From contig NC_092676.1 of assembly GCF_964355755.1 (NCBI RefSeq), forward strand, positions 12,756,288-12,820,287: a stretch of DNA of 64,000 bases, written 5' to 3'. Every line of letters begins with the position of its first letter. Positions within the stretch are counted from its first letter, which is position 1. The position numbers were made by a program, and so were the translations under genes. This DNA comes from Antedon mediterranea (Eukaryota; Echinodermata; Crinoidea; Comatulida; Antedonidae). Under the pieces are notes generated by a model. That model was not told the origin of the DNA. It did no database searches and worked only from the letters and a program-made list of their open reading frames with translations. Positions 63,601 through 64,000 of this stretch are shown in pieces.

Positions 63601-64000
63601 TCGCATTTCGAGACGTTTTAGACCATTTTGTGTTTTTCGAAAAAACTTTTCACACAAAAACATCAAAGTGTACAAAATTGCTTCAAATCGCATTTGGAGA
63701 CGTTTTAGACCATTTTGTGATTTTCGAAAAACTTTTCACACAAAAACATCAAAGTGTAGAAAATTGCTTCAAATCGCATTTAGAGACGTTTTAGACCATT
63801 TTGTGCATTTCGAAAAAATTTGTTAACATAAAAAGACCAAAGTGTTTAGAATATTTCCAAATCGCATTTGGAGACGTTTTAGACCATTTTGTGCATTTCG
63901 ATGAAACTTGGTTACACAAAAACATCAAAGTGCTTAAAATCACATTTAAAACCGTTTTAGAGCGTTTTGAGCATTTCGATAAACTTTTCACACAAAAACA
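54145..64000 (+). repeat. 9.86-kb copy of 27.07-37.36 kb, running off the window
   Basis: The offset is +27071 from 54.15 to about 58.68 kb and +26645 from 58.69 kb to the end (32658/59303, 33652/60297, 35696/62341, 37146/63791). The change is a 426-bp deletion (five monomers). Rare variants such as CATTTGGTGCATTTCG (60816), GTGCCCAG (55213) and TTAACAGAAAAAG (55967) are shared. I saw no private base change in the stretches compared. The copy extends past the right edge of the window. Confidence 0.85.

Larger units (their letters stand above)
1..64000 (+). repeat. Satellite array of ~85-bp monomers spanning the whole window
   Basis: Every line of the window is a variant of one monomer. The anchor GCATTTCGA recurs about every 78-88 bp from the first bases to the last, always in the same orientation, and I saw no inverted block. 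Spacings measured at the left end are 87, 87, 85, 86, 88 and 78 bp. One 87-bp monomer counted by hand has 27 G+C (about 31%). Neighbouring monomers belong to different classes and differ clearly, while copies thousands of bases apart are near-identical. That pattern of higher-order repeats is known from homogenised centromeric satellites. No unique spacer, transposon or gene interrupts the array. The host is most likely a eukaryote, and a centromeric or pericentromeric location is inferred from organisation only. Confidence 0.97.

Noticed and set aside
1-64000. CRISPR array
   Set aside because: Repeats are about 85 bp and contiguous. There are no short conserved repeats separated by unique spacers, and no cas genes.
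1-64000. Telomeric or subtelomeric simple repeat
   Set aside because: No TTAGGG-, TTTAGGG- or TTAGG-type runs were seen. The period is about 85 bp.
1-64000. Naming the species from the monomer
   Set aside because: I do not recognise the monomer as a specific published satellite. A database search of the consensus is needed.

Overview
The whole 64-kb window is one uninterrupted satellite-DNA array. It holds no recognisable gene, RNA gene, transposon, CRISPR array or unique sequence. The array is built from roughly 750 head-to-tail monomers, all in the same orientation, mostly 85-88 bp long with a 78-bp class interspersed. A hand count on one monomer gives about 31% G+C. This organisation, with diverged monomers inside near-identical higher-order repeats (HORs), is typical of a eukaryotic centromeric or other heterochromatic satellite. 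The species cannot be named from the sequence, and the centromeric assignment is an inference.

Monomers fall into recurrent classes, recognised by the bases after the shared TTTCGA anchor. S-type carries TTTTCACAC (87 bp). B-type carries CTTGGTTACAC (78 bp). C-type carries TTTGTTAACAT (88 bp). E-type carries CTTTTTAAMATAAAAACACC (88 bp). V-type carries T5CGA6 (87 bp). F-type has a right half with GCTTAATAYCGTG (86-87 bp). G-type has an internal 20-bp direct repeat (85 bp). Most monomers have an A-rich left half, a T-rich right half and a central dyad around CAAATCGCATTTG.

Layout by comparing copies (boundaries are accurate to a few tens of bases): 1-1876 is a 676-bp-type HOR. 1877-4069 holds C, V and F monomers shared with 22.4 kb and 50.8-52.7 kb. 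4070-11378 is a 7.3-kb block, P1. 11379-14944 is a partial second copy, P2. 14945-16.2 kb is a 1027-bp duplication. 15187-20536 repeats 6.9-12.2 kb at +8322. 20689-24.2 kb repeats 17.5-20.7 kb with an extra 416-bp duplication. 24.2-30.5 kb is a mixed block. 30.54-37.97 kb repeats 4.78-12.2 kb at +25757. 38.29-42.05 kb repeats 24.2-28.0 kb at +14055. 42.05-50.3 kb is a nested expansion (676, 1431 and 1825-bp units). 50.3-53.6 kb repeats 2.4-5.0 kb at about +48.4 to +48.6 kb. 54.145-64.0 kb repeats 27.07-37.36 kb at +27071, then +26645.

The window is therefore a mosaic with a super-period of about 26-27 kb. It appears to have been produced by repeated unequal exchange or segmental amplification, at several scales from 88 bp to 27 kb. 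Shared small indels (25, 14, 10, 9 and 4 bp) and point changes allow the order of some duplications to be read. The main sequence-level signals beyond the repeat hierarchy are a nested dyad able to form a long hairpin, A/T tracts spaced near the helical repeat, and a partial CENP-B-box-like motif in B-type monomers.
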